From the NCBI GenBank assembly GCA_039190275.1, contig JBCCYF010000004.1:11331-75330 (forward strand): a stretch of DNA of 64,000 nucleotides, written 5' to 3'. Of the stretch, positions 1 through 8,386 are shown piece by piece; position 1 is the first letter of the stretch; each line of letters begins with the position of its first letter. Position numbers and translations under genes: made by a program. The stretch comes from Halovulum sp039190275 (GTDB lineage: Bacteria; Pseudomonadota; Alphaproteobacteria; Rhodobacterales; Rhodobacteraceae). The notes under the pieces were generated by a model. That model saw only the letters and a program-made list of their open reading frames with translations. It had not been told where the DNA came from and ran no database searches.

Positions 1-290
1 GCGGGATCGACTTTTCGAACTACTTTATCACCCTCGATGGTGGTGAATACGCGACCCTGGGTGCCGCACAGGAGGCGGGAGCCGCCACGTTTAACTACGG
101 TAACTTCATCACCGCGCTAATCAACTTTCTGATCATCGCATATGTCGTGTTTCTTCTTGTGAAAGCCGTGAACCGCGTGAAAGAAGCCACACAGGGCGAC
201 GACGCCGCGGAAGAGGAAGAAGAACCGGCGGGACCAACCCAAGAAGAATTGCTGGAACAAATTCGCGACCTTCTGGCCAAACAGGCGTAG
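1..290 (+). CDS. mscL: Large-conductance mechanosensitive channel MscL, C-terminal part (5' end outside window)
   Basis: About 95 residues of the C-terminal part are present, in the frame starting at base 3. They show the periplasmic loop and second transmembrane helix (FITALINFLIIAYVVFLLVK), then a charged linker with an acidic stretch and the cytoplasmic amphipathic helix ending in LLEQIRDLLAKQA. This layout is diagnostic for MscL, the homopentameric inner-membrane channel that opens under hypo-osmotic stress. The linker GDDAAEEEEEP is more acidic than in Escherichia coli. A strong hairpin terminator follows at 329-361. The identification is firm; only the start is missing. Confidence 0.93.
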   Translation, partial: GIDFSNYFITLDGGEYATLGAAQEAGAATFNYGNFITALINFLIIAYVVFLLVKAVNRVKEATQGDDAAEEEEEPAGPTQEELLEQIRDLLAKQA

Positions 291-328
291 TCGATCCGTC
301 CAAATGCGGCCCCGGTGGTCGGTTTGCG

Positions 329-361
329 GGGCCGTACACATTCGGTGTGCGGCCCTTTTTT
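329..361 (+). terminator. Rho-independent terminator after mscL
   Basis: GGGCCG (329-334) pairs with CGGCCC (350-355). The stem continues through ACAC/GTGT around the small loop ATTCG, and a run of seven T follows from 355. It lies 39 bases after the mscL stop and before the Lrp-family gene, so it should end the mscL transcript. Confidence 0.8.
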
Positions 362-430
362 GCCGGTGAGGACATGCGGGTTAGCAAATGCCGCATAAGG
401 TCACGAGGGCCGTACCGCGGGAGGCGGGAC

Positions 431-895
431 ATGGTGAAACTGGATACAACCGACGCGGCCATTTTGCGTGTCCTGCAACGCCGCGGACGCCTGTCCAACG
501 CAGAGCTGGCGCCTGAGGTGAACCTCTCGCCGTCCGCCTGCCATCGGCGTGTGGCCCGGCTCGAAGCCGAAGGAGTGATCAAGGATTATGTCGCACTTCT
601 CGACCCCACGGCAGTCGACCGGCGCACGACTGTATTTGTCGAGATTTCGCTGACTGGGCAGACGGACGAGGTGCTGGAGGCTTTTGAAAAATCCGTTGCC
701 CGGGTGCCGGACGTGCTGGAGTGCCATCTCATGGCGGGCTCGGCCGACTACTTGCTGAAGGTTATTGCGCGAGATACCGAAGATTTTGCCCGCATCCACC
801 GGCAATATCTTGCCAGACTGCCGGGTGTGGGGCGCATGCAGTCCAATTTTGCGCTGCGCACCGTGTTCAAGACCACGGCGCTTCCGGTCGATTGA
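431..895 (+). CDS. Lrp/AsnC family transcriptional regulator
   Basis: This 154-residue protein has the usual Lrp/AsnC length. Residues about 3-60 form the winged helix-turn-helix (LDTTDAAILRVLQRRGRLSN..., then LSPSACHRRVARLEAEGVI). Residues about 65-150 form the RAM ligand-binding and oligomerisation domain, with the typical VLECHLMAGSADYLLKV stretch. The ATG at 431 was chosen over an upstream in-frame start at 347 because the family begins just before LDTTDAAIL and GGGAGGCGGG lies directly upstream. The convergent neighbours are azlD and azlC, a branched-chain amino acid exporter that Lrp-type regulators often control. That regulatory link is inference from position. Confidence 0.9.
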   Translation: MVKLDTTDAAILRVLQRRGRLSNAELAPEVNLSPSACHRRVARLEAEGVIKDYVALLDPTAVDRRTTVFVEISLTGQTDEVLEAFEKSVARVPDVLECHLMAGSADYLLKVIARDTEDFARIHRQYLARLPGVGRMQSNFALRTVFKTTALPVD

Positions 896-950
896 GTCCG
901 CACTCCCGCTTGGCCCGCCGTCGGGCGGACATGCACGTCGCGCACCAATG

Positions 951-1280
951 TCAGATAAGCGCTAGACCGGTGTAGAGCGCAGCAAGTCCTGCGAAGACGG
1001 ACCAGATCACCGATCTTGTCGTTGCACCGACAACCAGCGCCACAGTTGCCGCGATCATGCGCGCCGGGTCTGCCGCGCCCCCTGATGCTGCGGGCCAGAC
1101 CACCATCGGCGCGACCAGGCCGGGCATCACTGCAACCGGAACAAAGCGCAGCAGCTTTTCCGTAAAGGGCGAGAGCTGACGGTTGCCGATCAGCCCAAGA
1201 AATGAAAACCGGATCAGATAGGTGCCGATCCCCAACAGCACGATGATCAGCCAGATTTGTGTGTCCGAAAGCGGGGTCAT
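951..1280 (-). CDS. azlD: AzlD family small subunit of branched-chain amino acid exporter
   Basis: This is a 109-residue, very hydrophobic protein with three or four predicted membrane helices (WLIIVLLGIGTYLIRFSFLGL near the N-terminus). The length and the FVPVAVMPGLVAPMVVW segment fit AzlD. It works with AzlC as a two-component inner-membrane exporter of branched-chain amino acids and their analogues. Its start overlaps the end of azlC by four bases, so the two are translationally coupled. It converges with the Lrp/AsnC gene. Between them (896-930) lies a GC-rich inverted repeat with no T run, which could be a weak shared terminator. Confidence 0.88.
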   Translation of the reverse strand: MTPLSDTQIWLIIVLLGIGTYLIRFSFLGLIGNRQLSPFTEKLLRFVPVAVMPGLVAPMVVWPAASGGAADPARMIAATVALVVGATTRSVIWSVFAGLAALYTGLALI

Positions 1281-1978
1281 GACCGGCGCTCCAGATGTGT
1301 CTCGACCAGCGCGCCGGTGAACATCGCCACGAGACCGGCAACGATCAGTCCCAGGCTGAACGGCATCCAGGCCAAGGCCAGCGCGAGAACCACCGAAACC
1401 AAAGCGGCGGCGACATGTGCCGCGCTTTTTAGCATCGGCGAGAACAGCGCGATGAAGGTGATCGGTACGGCAAAGTCCAGCGCGTATTCCGGCGGGATCG
1501 CCTCGCCCACCAATGCGCCCACAAGGGTGCCAAGGTACCAGAGCGGCCAGATCACCGCCATCGCGCCAAAGAAGTAGGCCACTTTTTCGGGGACATTAAG
1601 GGTCGGGGATTCCTCGAAGCGCTTGATCGACACACCATAGCTTTGGTCCACCAGCACATATGCGACTACAGCGCGCTGCCACAGTGGAGCTGGGCCAAGG
1701 TGCGGCGCGATGGAGGCAGAGTACATCACCATCCTCATGTTCACAGCCAGCGCCGTTGCCAGGATTATCAACGTCGGCGCCTGATCGACCAGCAGTTGCA
1801 CGGCGACGAATTGTGAGGCGCCTGCAATCACCAGAAAACTCATGGCCATAGTCTGCAGCAGGTCCAACCCGGCCTCGGTCGCCACAACACCGAACAGAAC
1901 GGCAAACGGGATGACGACGATAACGAAGGGAAGCCCAGCGGTCAGACCGGATAGAAATGCGCTGCGGGGCGTGTTCAT
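1277..1978 (-). CDS. azlC: AzlC family branched-chain amino acid exporter, large subunit
   Basis: This is a 233-residue polytopic membrane protein. Near the N-terminus it carries the family signature FLSGLTAGLPFVIVVIPFAVLFGVVA, followed by GASQFVAVQLL and NMRMVMYSASIAPHL, which are typical AzlC elements. It forms the LIV-E type exporter with AzlD, which overlaps its 3' end by four bases. The gene diverges from fdhD with about 100 bases between the starts. No strong ribosome binding site precedes the ATG. Substrate specificity (leucine, isoleucine, valine or analogues) is taken from the family and not shown here. Confidence 0.9.
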   Translation of the reverse strand: MNTPRSAFLSGLTAGLPFVIVVIPFAVLFGVVATEAGLDLLQTMAMSFLVIAGASQFVAVQLLVDQAPTLIILATALAVNMRMVMYSASIAPHLGPAPLWQRAVVAYVLVDQSYGVSIKRFEESPTLNVPEKVAYFFGAMAVIWPLWYLGTLVGALVGEAIPPEYALDFAVPITFIALFSPMLKSAAHVAAALVSVVLALALAWMPFSLGLIVAGLVAMFTGALVETHLERRS

Positions 1979-2080
1979 AACGAACCGTTATGCCCGCCAA
2001 CGCGGAATGTAAAATAGCAATCTGTGATCTTGCCTTTCGCCGAACGGAATGGTTTCGTGCACCGCCGGGAAGGAGCCCTT

Positions 2081-2950
2081 ATGGCCGACGTGCCCATACT
2101 TCCAGATCCCAGTAATCCGCGCCTTACGCGGCCGGTAACCGCGATTGACCAACGCGGGGACGCGCGAGACATCCGTGTGGTGGAGGAGCGCCCTTTGACG
2201 TTGTATCTGAACCGGCAGGAGATTGTGACTGCCATGACAATTGGCGATTATCCGACCTACCTTGCGGTGGGATACCTGGCCAACCAGGGCATGCTGTTGC
2301 CACAGGATGTGATCACCGCTGTGGATTATGATGAGGAGGTCGCGGCGGTCGTTGTGCGCACCGAGCGCGAGACCGACTATGAAGACAAGCTCAAGCGTAA
2401 AACGCGCACCTCGGGGTGTGCCGTCGGAACAGTTTTTGGGGATATGATGGAGGGGTTGGAGGGCATCGATCTGCCGGACACTCCGGTTCGCGTCAGTCAC
2501 CTCTATGCTCTTGCGCACAAAATCAACACGGCGCCCAGCCTGTATCTTGAGGCCGGTGCAATCCACGGTACCGTCTTGTGCCAAATGGACCGGCCCCTGG
2601 TTTTCATGGAGGATGTCGGACGCCACAATGCCGTTGACAAAATTGCAGGCTGGATGCGGCTTGAGGGTGTCCCGGGTGCCGACAAGGTCCTTTACACGAC
2701 CGGACGGCTGACCAGCGAGATGGTTATTAAAACAGCGCTCATGGGCATACCGGTCCTTGCCTCGCGCTCTGGCTTCACGGCCTGGGGCGTTGAAATCGCC
2801 CAGCAGGTCGGCCTGACGCTGATCGGCCGGATGCGGGGTGAGCGGTTTCTGTGCCTGGCCGGAGAGCAGCGGGTGATCCGCGATGCCGACCCTTCTGCCG
2901 CCCATGCGGAACCCGCCAACCGCCAGCGCAAGGGGGCGGGCCGTGGTTGA
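2081..2950 (+). CDS. fdhD: Formate dehydrogenase accessory sulfurtransferase FdhD
   Basis: FdhD moves sulfur from a cysteine desulfurase to the bis-MGD molybdenum cofactor of formate dehydrogenase. The 289-residue protein has the family features PLTLYLN near residue 40, the conserved EDVGRHNAVDK motif in mid-protein and LYTTGRLTSEMV after it. The start at 2081 follows GGGAAGGAG five bases upstream; an in-frame start at 2024 has no such site. The usual CXXC sulfur-carrying loop reads SGCAVG (C113-A-V-G), so only one cysteine remains. It heads a run with mobA, mobB and moeA, all molybdenum cofactor genes. No formate dehydrogenase subunit is encoded in this window. Confidence 0.92.
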   Translation: MADVPILPDPSNPRLTRPVTAIDQRGDARDIRVVEERPLTLYLNRQEIVTAMTIGDYPTYLAVGYLANQGMLLPQDVITAVDYDEEVAAVVVRTERETDYEDKLKRKTRTSGCAVGTVFGDMMEGLEGIDLPDTPVRVSHLYALAHKINTAPSLYLEAGAIHGTVLCQMDRPLVFMEDVGRHNAVDKIAGWMRLEGVPGADKVLYTTGRLTSEMVIKTALMGIPVLASRSGFTAWGVEIAQQVGLTLIGRMRGERFLCLAGEQRVIRDADPSAAHAEPANRQRKGAGRG

Positions 2951-3094
2951 TGACCGGAGCGACCTGATCCTGGCCGTCGTGTGGCGCCACTCTGCCGTTA
3001 TAGGCACATTTTCTCACCCGCCGAGAGAACGGACGTACCTCGGCAGCAGCCGCAGCGATGGTGCCATCGGAAACGCGACATGGGTTTGGGCCGG

Positions 3095-3676
3095 ATGAAA
3101 CCGCTTGGTGTGGTACTGGCCGGTGGGCTTGCCCGGCGCATGGGCGGCGGCGACAAATGCCTGCTGCCAATGGGCGATGGTGTGCTGCTGGATCAGGTCC
3201 TTCTCCGCCTTGCGCCTCAAGTCGCCGGGATTGCACTGAATGCGAACGGCGACCCCGACCGTTTCGGCAGATTTGGCCTGCCGGTGATCCCGGATACCGT
3301 TGCGGGGTTCGCCGGACCGCTGGCCGGTGTTTTGGCCGGTTTGGACTGGGCGGCAAAAGAGGGTACCACGCAGATTGTCACCGTCGCGGGGGATACACCG
3401 TTTTTCCCAACCGATCTTGCGGCCCGGCTTACCGCCGCCGCGAGCCCGGTGGGCCTCGCCCTCGCCGGTACGCCCGATGGGCAGCGCCACCCGACGTTCG
3501 GTCTGTGGCCGGTGGCGTTGCGTGATGCCCTGCGCGAAGCGCTTGCTGGTGGCACCCGCAAGGTTGTGGCCTGGACCGATCCCCTGGGCTGTGGAACAGC
3601 CCTCTTTGAAGGGCCGGACCCGTTCTTCAACGTCAATACGCCCGAGGATCTTGCGGCCGCGCAGGCAATTGCATGA
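3095..3676 (+). CDS. mobA: Molybdenum cofactor guanylyltransferase MobA
   Basis: MobA links GMP to molybdopterin to make the MGD form used by DMSO-reductase-family enzymes. The 193-residue protein starts with MKPLGVVLAGGLARRMGGGD, the nucleotidyltransferase signature LxGGxxxRMGGxDK. It has VAGDTPFFP around the metal-binding aspartate and FFNVNTPEDLA near the C-terminus. The ATG at 3095 puts the signature at the N-terminus and gives the length of E. coli MobA; an ATG at 3080 is the alternative. Its stop overlaps the mobB start by four bases. Confidence 0.93.
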   Translation: MKPLGVVLAGGLARRMGGGDKCLLPMGDGVLLDQVLLRLAPQVAGIALNANGDPDRFGRFGLPVIPDTVAGFAGPLAGVLAGLDWAAKEGTTQIVTVAGDTPFFPTDLAARLTAAASPVGLALAGTPDGQRHPTFGLWPVALRDALREALAGGTRKVVAWTDPLGCGTALFEGPDPFFNVNTPEDLAAAQAIA

Positions 3677-4176
3677 AAATGATCGGCGTTACCGGATGGA
3701 AAGACATGGGCAAGACCACGTTGGTCGAGCTCTTGGTGGGTGAGCTTGTGGCGCGTGGCCTGCGGGTTGCGACCATAAAACACGCGCATCACGCGCTTGA
3801 GCTCGATACGCCTGGGCGGGACAGTTATCGTCACCGCATGGCGGGTGCGGCCGAAGTGCTGGTCGCCTCCGCAGCCAGGGTCGCCATAATCGAGGAACTG
3901 CGCGGCGCGCCGGAACCGCGGCTGCCCGTCCTCCTGACTCGGCTGCAGGATGCGGATCTGGTGGTGGTTGAGGGATATAAAACCGCTGACCATCCCAAAC
4001 TTGAGGTGTTTCGGAGCGCCATCGCCCAGGGTCGGGTTCCGCTGGCCATGACGCACCCGGGCGTTGTCGGGATCGTTGGCGATGCGCCCGGCGCCGGGGT
4101 ACCGGTCTTTGACGCAGGCGATCCTGTGGCCATTGCGGATTTTGCCCTGCGCGCCGCTGTTGCGGTCCGCCGATGA
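3673..4176 (+). CDS. mobB: Molybdopterin-guanine dinucleotide biosynthesis protein MobB
   Basis: This is a 167-residue P-loop GTP-binding protein. The Walker A motif lies at the N-terminus (GWKDMGKTTL, residues 8-17), followed by the MobB segment ATIKHAHH and later VVVEGYKTADHPKLEVFR. MobB binds GTP and is thought to assist MobA in MGD formation; it is not strictly essential in E. coli. The gene overlaps mobA upstream and moeA downstream by four bases each (ATGA), so the three are almost certainly co-translated. Confidence 0.93.
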   Translation: MKMIGVTGWKDMGKTTLVELLVGELVARGLRVATIKHAHHALELDTPGRDSYRHRMAGAAEVLVASAARVAIIEELRGAPEPRLPVLLTRLQDADLVVVEGYKTADHPKLEVFRSAIAQGRVPLAMTHPGVVGIVGDAPGAGVPVFDAGDPVAIADFALRAAVAVRR

Positions 4177-5441
4177 CGGTCCCGCCGCTAAAGAATGACT
4201 GTTTCGCCCTGCCTCCTGGCGTGGAGTGGACACCAGTGGATAGTGCCCTCGCGCAACTGCGCGACGGGCTTTCGGCAATGACGGATCATGAAGTGGTGTC
4301 CGTGCATGATGCTCTTGGCCGGGTCCTGGCTGCGCCTGTCCGTGCCGCCCGGGCCCATCCGCCATACGCCAACGCGGCCGTGGACGGCTATGGATTTGCC
4401 CATGATAGCCTTGCCTCCGCCGGTTCGGGTGACATCGCCGTTTTGCCGCTGATCCCGGGCCGCGCCGCTGCTGGTGCGCCGTTTAACGGGCGTGTCCCGG
4501 CGGAGCGGGCGATCCGCATTCTGACAGGAGCCATGATCCCTGCGGGTGTCGATACCGTGGTTTTGGAGGAGGATGTGCATGTTACCGACGACACGGTGAC
4601 GCTCCGCACGGGCCTCAAACCCGGCGCGAACACCCGACGCGCGGGTGAAGACATGGACGTCGATGCACGGGCGCTTGATGCTGGTTTGCGGCTGCGCCCG
4701 CAGGACCTTGGGCTGGCGGCGGCGCTTGGCGTCGGAACCGTGCCGGTGCAGCGTCAATTGCGCGTTGCGGTTTTGTCGACGGGGGATGAGCTGGTTGAGG
4801 CCGGGGCGTCGGCCAAAACCCATCAGATGTATGACGCCAACCGACCAATGTTGTGCGCGCTTCTCGACCGTTGGGGCTATGATGTCGTCGATTTGGGACG
4901 CGCGGCGGATAACCCGGCCGAGGTTGGCGCGCGGATCGAAGACGGGCGCGCGCGTGCTGACGCCGTGCTCACCACCGGCGGGGCGTCGGCCGGCGATGAG
5001 GACCATGTCTCGGCCGTGTTGCGCCGGGCCGGCGTGCTCCGTACCTGGCGTATCGCTGTAAAGCCGGGAAGACCGCTGGCGCTGGCCAATTGGGACGGCA
5101 CACCGATCTTTGGTTTGCCCGGTAATCCGGTTGCCGCTCTGGTTTGCGCATTGATCTTTGCGCGTCCAGCGCTTTCGGTGTTACAAGGCGCGGGGTGGCC
5201 CGAACCCATGGCCATGGTGGTTCCGGCAGCGTTTTCCAAGGCCAAGAAAGCCGGGCGCAGGGAGTATCTGCGCGCCCGACTGACCCCTGAGGGCACCGCC
5301 CAAACGTATCACTCCGAGGGCTCGGGACGGATTTCGTCATTGTCCTGGGCGCAGGGCCTGGTGGAACTGCCCGATGAGGCGCTTCAGGTCACGCCGGGTA
5401 CGCCGGTCCGCTACCTCCCGTTCGCTGGCTTTGACCTGTGA
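4173..5441 (+). CDS. moeA: Molybdopterin molybdotransferase MoeA
   Basis: MoeA inserts molybdate into adenylylated molybdopterin. The 422-residue protein shows the N-terminal MoeA segment with RVLAAPV and NAAVDGYGF, the central MPT-binding domain with TGGASAGDEDH (about residues 267-277), and KPGRPLALANWDGTPIFGLP followed by GNPVAALV. The C-terminal beta-barrel domain ends at the stop. The length matches the family. It overlaps mobB by four bases, and its stop overlaps the GTG start of the following MFS gene by four bases. Confidence 0.95.
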   Translation: MTVPPLKNDCFALPPGVEWTPVDSALAQLRDGLSAMTDHEVVSVHDALGRVLAAPVRAARAHPPYANAAVDGYGFAHDSLASAGSGDIAVLPLIPGRAAAGAPFNGRVPAERAIRILTGAMIPAGVDTVVLEEDVHVTDDTVTLRTGLKPGANTRRAGEDMDVDARALDAGLRLRPQDLGLAAALGVGTVPVQRQLRVAVLSTGDELVEAGASAKTHQMYDANRPMLCALLDRWGYDVVDLGRAADNPAEVGARIEDGRARADAVLTTGGASAGDEDHVSAVLRRAGVLRTWRIAVKPGRPLALANWDGTPIFGLPGNPVAALVCALIFARPALSVLQGAGWPEPMAMVVPAAFSKAKKAGRREYLRARLTPEGTAQTYHSEGSGRISSLSWAQGLVELPDEALQVTPGTPVRYLPFAGFDL

Positions 5442-6613
5442 CCGACCGCCCGGTCCATCGCGCTGAACTGCAATCGGCGCTGTTTTATGCCGCGATGTTC
5501 GGCGCACTTGGGGCGCATCTGCCGTTCTGGCCGGTTTGGCTTGAGGACTGGGGGCTCACCACCGGAGAGGTCGGGCTCTACACCAGTTTGGGCGTGGCGA
5601 TACGTGTGGTGGCCGGTCTGCTGTTCCCCGTTTTGGCGGATCAGACCGGGCAGCGTCGGCTGTGGATGGCGGGCTTGTGCGCAGCGGGTGCGCTGGTCTT
5701 TGCCGCACATCTGCTGTTGGACACACGGGTGGGTGTGCTGATCGCGACAATCGTCTCAGGCGCGATCCTGTCCGGAGTTCTTCCCTTGGGCGAGGGGCTG
5801 GGGTCGGGGGCGGCCCGCCACTATGGCTTTCCCTATTCGCGGCCGCGCGCACTGGGCTCGGTCGCTTTTCTGGTCACCAGCCTGATCGTCGGTGTACTGA
5901 TCGCCCGGACCGGGGCAAACGCGGCCCTGTGGTGGATCGTCGGCTGCCTCGTCGTGACCGGCGTCCTGGCGTTGAACCATCCCGGCGGTGGACTGCCGAA
6001 CCGCACCGCGCCACCCGGGTTTCGCGAGATCGGTGCCTTGCTGGTCGAGCCGACCTTCGCCCTCTTTACCGCCGCGGCGGCCATGGTGCTGTCAAGCCAT
6101 GCGGTGCTCTATGTCTATGGATCTGTCCATTGGCGAAGCCTGGGCCTGGACGAGGGCCTGATCGGTGCGCTTTGGGCGTTTTCTGTTGGGGTCGAGGTGG
6201 TCGCCATGCTGGTATTCGGTCCTGCACTGATCCGCTGGGCCGGACCAGTGGGGGCGCTGATGATTTCAGGTGTTGGCGGCGTTCTGCGCTGGGGCATCAT
6301 GATGACGGATCCGCCAACCAGTTGGTTATGGGGTCTTCAGGCAATGCACACCCTGACCTTTGTGTGCGGACATCTGGGTGCAGTCGCGTTTATCGCGGCT
6401 GCGGTGCCCGAGCGCTATGGCGCTTCGGCGCAGGGCGCATTCATGGGGTTGGGTGGCGGCCTTCTCACCGCGCTGGCGATGGCGCTCGCGGCGTGGCTCT
6501 ATCCCCAGTATGGCGGTGCCACCTATGGTATCGCGCTTTTGCTCTCGGCCATTGGCCTGGTGTTGAGCGTCATACTGGCAGGCATCTGGAAGGGTCGTTT
6601 GCTTGCCGTTTGA
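5438..6613 (+). CDS. MFS transporter (MFS_1-like / 3-phenylpropionate permease type)
   Basis: This 391-residue protein has about twelve hydrophobic segments. Its N-terminus (SALFYAAMFGALGAHLPFWPVWLEDWGLTTGEVGLY) is typical of the MFS_1-like group that includes HcaT. It starts at a GTG overlapping the moeA stop by four bases, so it belongs to the molybdenum cofactor transcript. The substrate is unknown, and nothing in the sequence ties it to molybdate. The neighbouring gene downstream converges. Transport family assignment is secure; a role in cofactor metabolism would be inference from operon position only. Confidence 0.82.
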   Translation: MTDRPVHRAELQSALFYAAMFGALGAHLPFWPVWLEDWGLTTGEVGLYTSLGVAIRVVAGLLFPVLADQTGQRRLWMAGLCAAGALVFAAHLLLDTRVGVLIATIVSGAILSGVLPLGEGLGSGAARHYGFPYSRPRALGSVAFLVTSLIVGVLIARTGANAALWWIVGCLVVTGVLALNHPGGGLPNRTAPPGFREIGALLVEPTFALFTAAAAMVLSSHAVLYVYGSVHWRSLGLDEGLIGALWAFSVGVEVVAMLVFGPALIRWAGPVGALMISGVGGVLRWGIMMTDPPTSWLWGLQAMHTLTFVCGHLGAVAFIAAAVPERYGASAQGAFMGLGGGLLTALAMALAAWLYPQYGGATYGIALLLSAIGLVLSVILAGIWKGRLLAV

Positions 6614-6660
6614 GGCGTGCGGGGCGCCATGCCGACCGACCATCATCGGGCAGCGCTGTA

Positions 6661-7581
6661 TCAGGGTTTTGACTGGCCCATCCCGCTGACCTGAACCAGC
6701 AACACAAAAGCGCGGCCCGACCGCGTGTCGAGCAGGTTGAGCAGCGCGTCATCCGCCGCGCCGGGGGCGACCGCAGTCAGCATCTGGTCGAACTGTCGCT
6801 GAAAGTGGAGCGCCGCATCCCGGAAGATCGGATCGCTTCGGGTCGCGGCTTGCACCGAAAGAAGCGCCTCGCGGTCATTGATCCCGGTCAGGGGCAACAG
6901 CGCAGCGCGTTCGGTTCCGCCGCGGGCGAATTGGCGCCAGTCTTCCGCGGTTGCCGGGGCCGGAAGCAGATCGTCCATGTACAGGCCCAGCTGCGACAGC
7001 AGGTTCAGGCAGTCTTCGGAGGCTTGAAGCAGTTTTGACAACTCACGGCTGGCCAGCGCGCGCGCTAGAACGGCAAATCCCGCCTGATCGTCTATGTCCT
7101 GCGGAAAATTCAGCGCCTGGATCGTGTCTGTCAGGGTCAGCGGCACGCCGTCGGCGCCGCCGGTAAGCGGCAGGTCGCCTTGTTGCGCAGCGCTGTCCAG
7201 TTCGGCCTGAGGCGTCGGTTTTGGGGGCTCGGGGACCGGCGCAGTCGGCGCGGGCGCTCTGATCGCTGTTTCGGCCTTGGTCAGGCGTTTCTCCTGGGCG
7301 GCGAGACTGCGTTCCAGTCGGCCGATCCGCTCGGCCAGTGTTGGGTCCAATGTGGGGGCAGGGGCAGGTCGTTCGGCAACGATCACAAGTGCCCAGGCCA
7401 TCGCGACCGGCACAACAGCGACGGCCGCACACCCGATGACGAGCAATACCAGCTCCCAGCCAACCGGATTGAGTGTCGTGACATAGCCGACCGCGTAGGC
7501 AAGCGTGAGGGCGACCCATATGACAGAAGCGCCCCGGACGATCCGGCGCATGCGGCTCAGCGGTACAGTCGTGTCCTGCAT
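6661..7581 (-). CDS. Membrane-anchored coiled-coil protein of unknown function
   Basis: This 306-residue protein is not recognised. Two hydrophobic helices lie near residues 19-36 and 42-66 (GASVIWVALTLAYAVGYV and WELVLLVIGCAAVAVVPVAM). A Pro-rich linker and a short coiled coil (about residues 79-108, ERIGRLERSLAAQEKRLTKAE) follow, then a second Pro-rich stretch and a C-terminal helical region of about 160 residues. The soluble part should face one side of the inner membrane. It starts 22 bases after the greA stop on the same strand, so it is probably cotranscribed with greA. It converges with the MFS gene. Confidence 0.6.
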   Translation of the reverse strand: MQDTTVPLSRMRRIVRGASVIWVALTLAYAVGYVTTLNPVGWELVLLVIGCAAVAVVPVAMAWALVIVAERPAPAPTLDPTLAERIGRLERSLAAQEKRLTKAETAIRAPAPTAPVPEPPKPTPQAELDSAAQQGDLPLTGGADGVPLTLTDTIQALNFPQDIDDQAGFAVLARALASRELSKLLQASEDCLNLLSQLGLYMDDLLPAPATAEDWRQFARGGTERAALLPLTGINDREALLSVQAATRSDPIFRDAALHFQRQFDQMLTAVAPGAADDALLNLLDTRSGRAFVLLVQVSGMGQSKP

Positions 7582-7603
7582 CTTCGCATCGAAGCCCCCC
7601 GGA

Positions 7604-8074
7604 TTAGACGTAAAGGATCTCCAGAATCTCGTAATCCTTTGTACCGCCCGGCGTCTTCACCTCGACACTATCCCCGATTTCCTTGCCGATCAGCGCGCGG
7701 GCCAGTGGCGACTTGATGTTGAGGCGGCCATTCTCAATGTCCGCCTCAGCTTCTCCTACAATCTGGTAGGACTTTTCCACGTCGGTTTCCTCATCCACGA
7801 TCCGAACTGTCGCGCCAAACTTGATTGCGCCGGACATCTTGGAGGTGTCTATGACATCTGCGCGCCCCAGGATTCCCTCAAGCTCGGCGATACGACCTTC
7901 GGTATGGCTTTGTTGTTCACGGGCGGCATGGTACTCGGCATTCTCGGACAGGTCACCGTGCTCGCGCGCTTCGGCAATGGCGCGGATGATGTTTGGGCGC
8001 GTTTCGGACTTCAATTGCTTCAGCTCGGCATCGAGCTTGGCGAAACCCTGTTTGGTGAGCGGGATTTTTTCCAA
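7604..8074 (-). CDS. greA: Transcription elongation factor GreA (TTG start)
   Basis: GreA frees backtracked RNA polymerase by stimulating transcript cleavage. With a TTG start at 8074 the protein is 156 residues, close to the usual 158. It begins MEKIPLTKQGFAKLDAELKQ and carries the coiled-coil tip acidic pair in HGDLSENAEYHAAREQQ, then the C-terminal FKBP-like domain (GEIGDSVEV-like GKEIGDSVEVKTPGG). AAGGA lies six bases upstream of the TTG. An upstream in-frame ATG at 8191 would add 39 residues with no resemblance to the family, so it was rejected. Confidence 0.92.
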   Translation of the reverse strand: MEKIPLTKQGFAKLDAELKQLKSETRPNIIRAIAEAREHGDLSENAEYHAAREQQSHTEGRIAELEGILGRADVIDTSKMSGAIKFGATVRIVDEETDVEKSYQIVGEAEADIENGRLNIKSPLARALIGKEIGDSVEVKTPGGTKDYEILEILYV

Positions 8075-8269
8075 CGTTCTGTCCTTGGTCGTACCACTAA
8101 CATCGAAAAGAGCCGCCCACGGCGGACGGCCCTGATACCGTAAAACGATAGGCAGGCATGCGTGGGAGTTCAAGCACGGTTTGAAGCCCATCTTGCGCTG
8201 GGTTTAGGGCGTCCAACCGACTGATGATCGTGCAAGAACAGCGTTCATTTTCAGATGATTGGGCAAAAA

Positions 8270-8315
8270 TGATGTACGTACCTCAAAAATTGATGGACAT
8301 GAGGTACGTACATCA
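8270..8315. promoter_or_regulatory. Paired 16-bp palindromic operators ahead of the sugar/polyol operon
   Basis: TGATGTACGTACCTCA (8270-8285) and its exact reverse complement TGAGGTACGTACATCA (8300-8315) flank 14 bases. Each arm is itself a near-perfect palindrome, TGAnGTACGTACnTCA, with a central CG, which is the form LacI-family proteins bind. The centres are 30 bp apart, about three helical turns, so both would lie on one face of the DNA. The first gene of the ABC transporter operon starts at 8387, and a LacI-family gene lies in that operon at 16169. Assigning these sites to that regulator is inference. Confidence 0.65.
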
Positions 8316-8340
8316 ATTAGCGTTTGGTCAGTACCAAGAA

Positions 8341-8356
8341 TCGGGATCGATCCCGA
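8341..8356. promoter_or_regulatory. Perfect 16-bp palindrome in the leader of the sugar/polyol operon
   Basis: TCGGGATCGATCCCGA is a perfect uninterrupted palindrome centred on CG, 30 bases before the binding-protein start codon. It could be a further operator, for the local LacI protein or another regulator. It differs in sequence from the pair at 8270-8315. Apart from these palindromes, the 8075-8386 stretch between greA and the operon holds no gene that I can support. Confidence 0.4.
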
Positions 8357-8386
8357 AAACACAACAGGTCATCTGGGAGGATGCGT

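Noticed and set aside
896..930. GTCCG...CGGAC hairpin between the Lrp gene and azlD as a terminator
   Set aside because: GC-rich stem with a long irregular loop and no T run on either strand; too weak to annotate.
2081..5441. A formate dehydrogenase operon around fdhD
   Set aside because: Only cofactor genes are present; no formate dehydrogenase subunit is encoded in the window.
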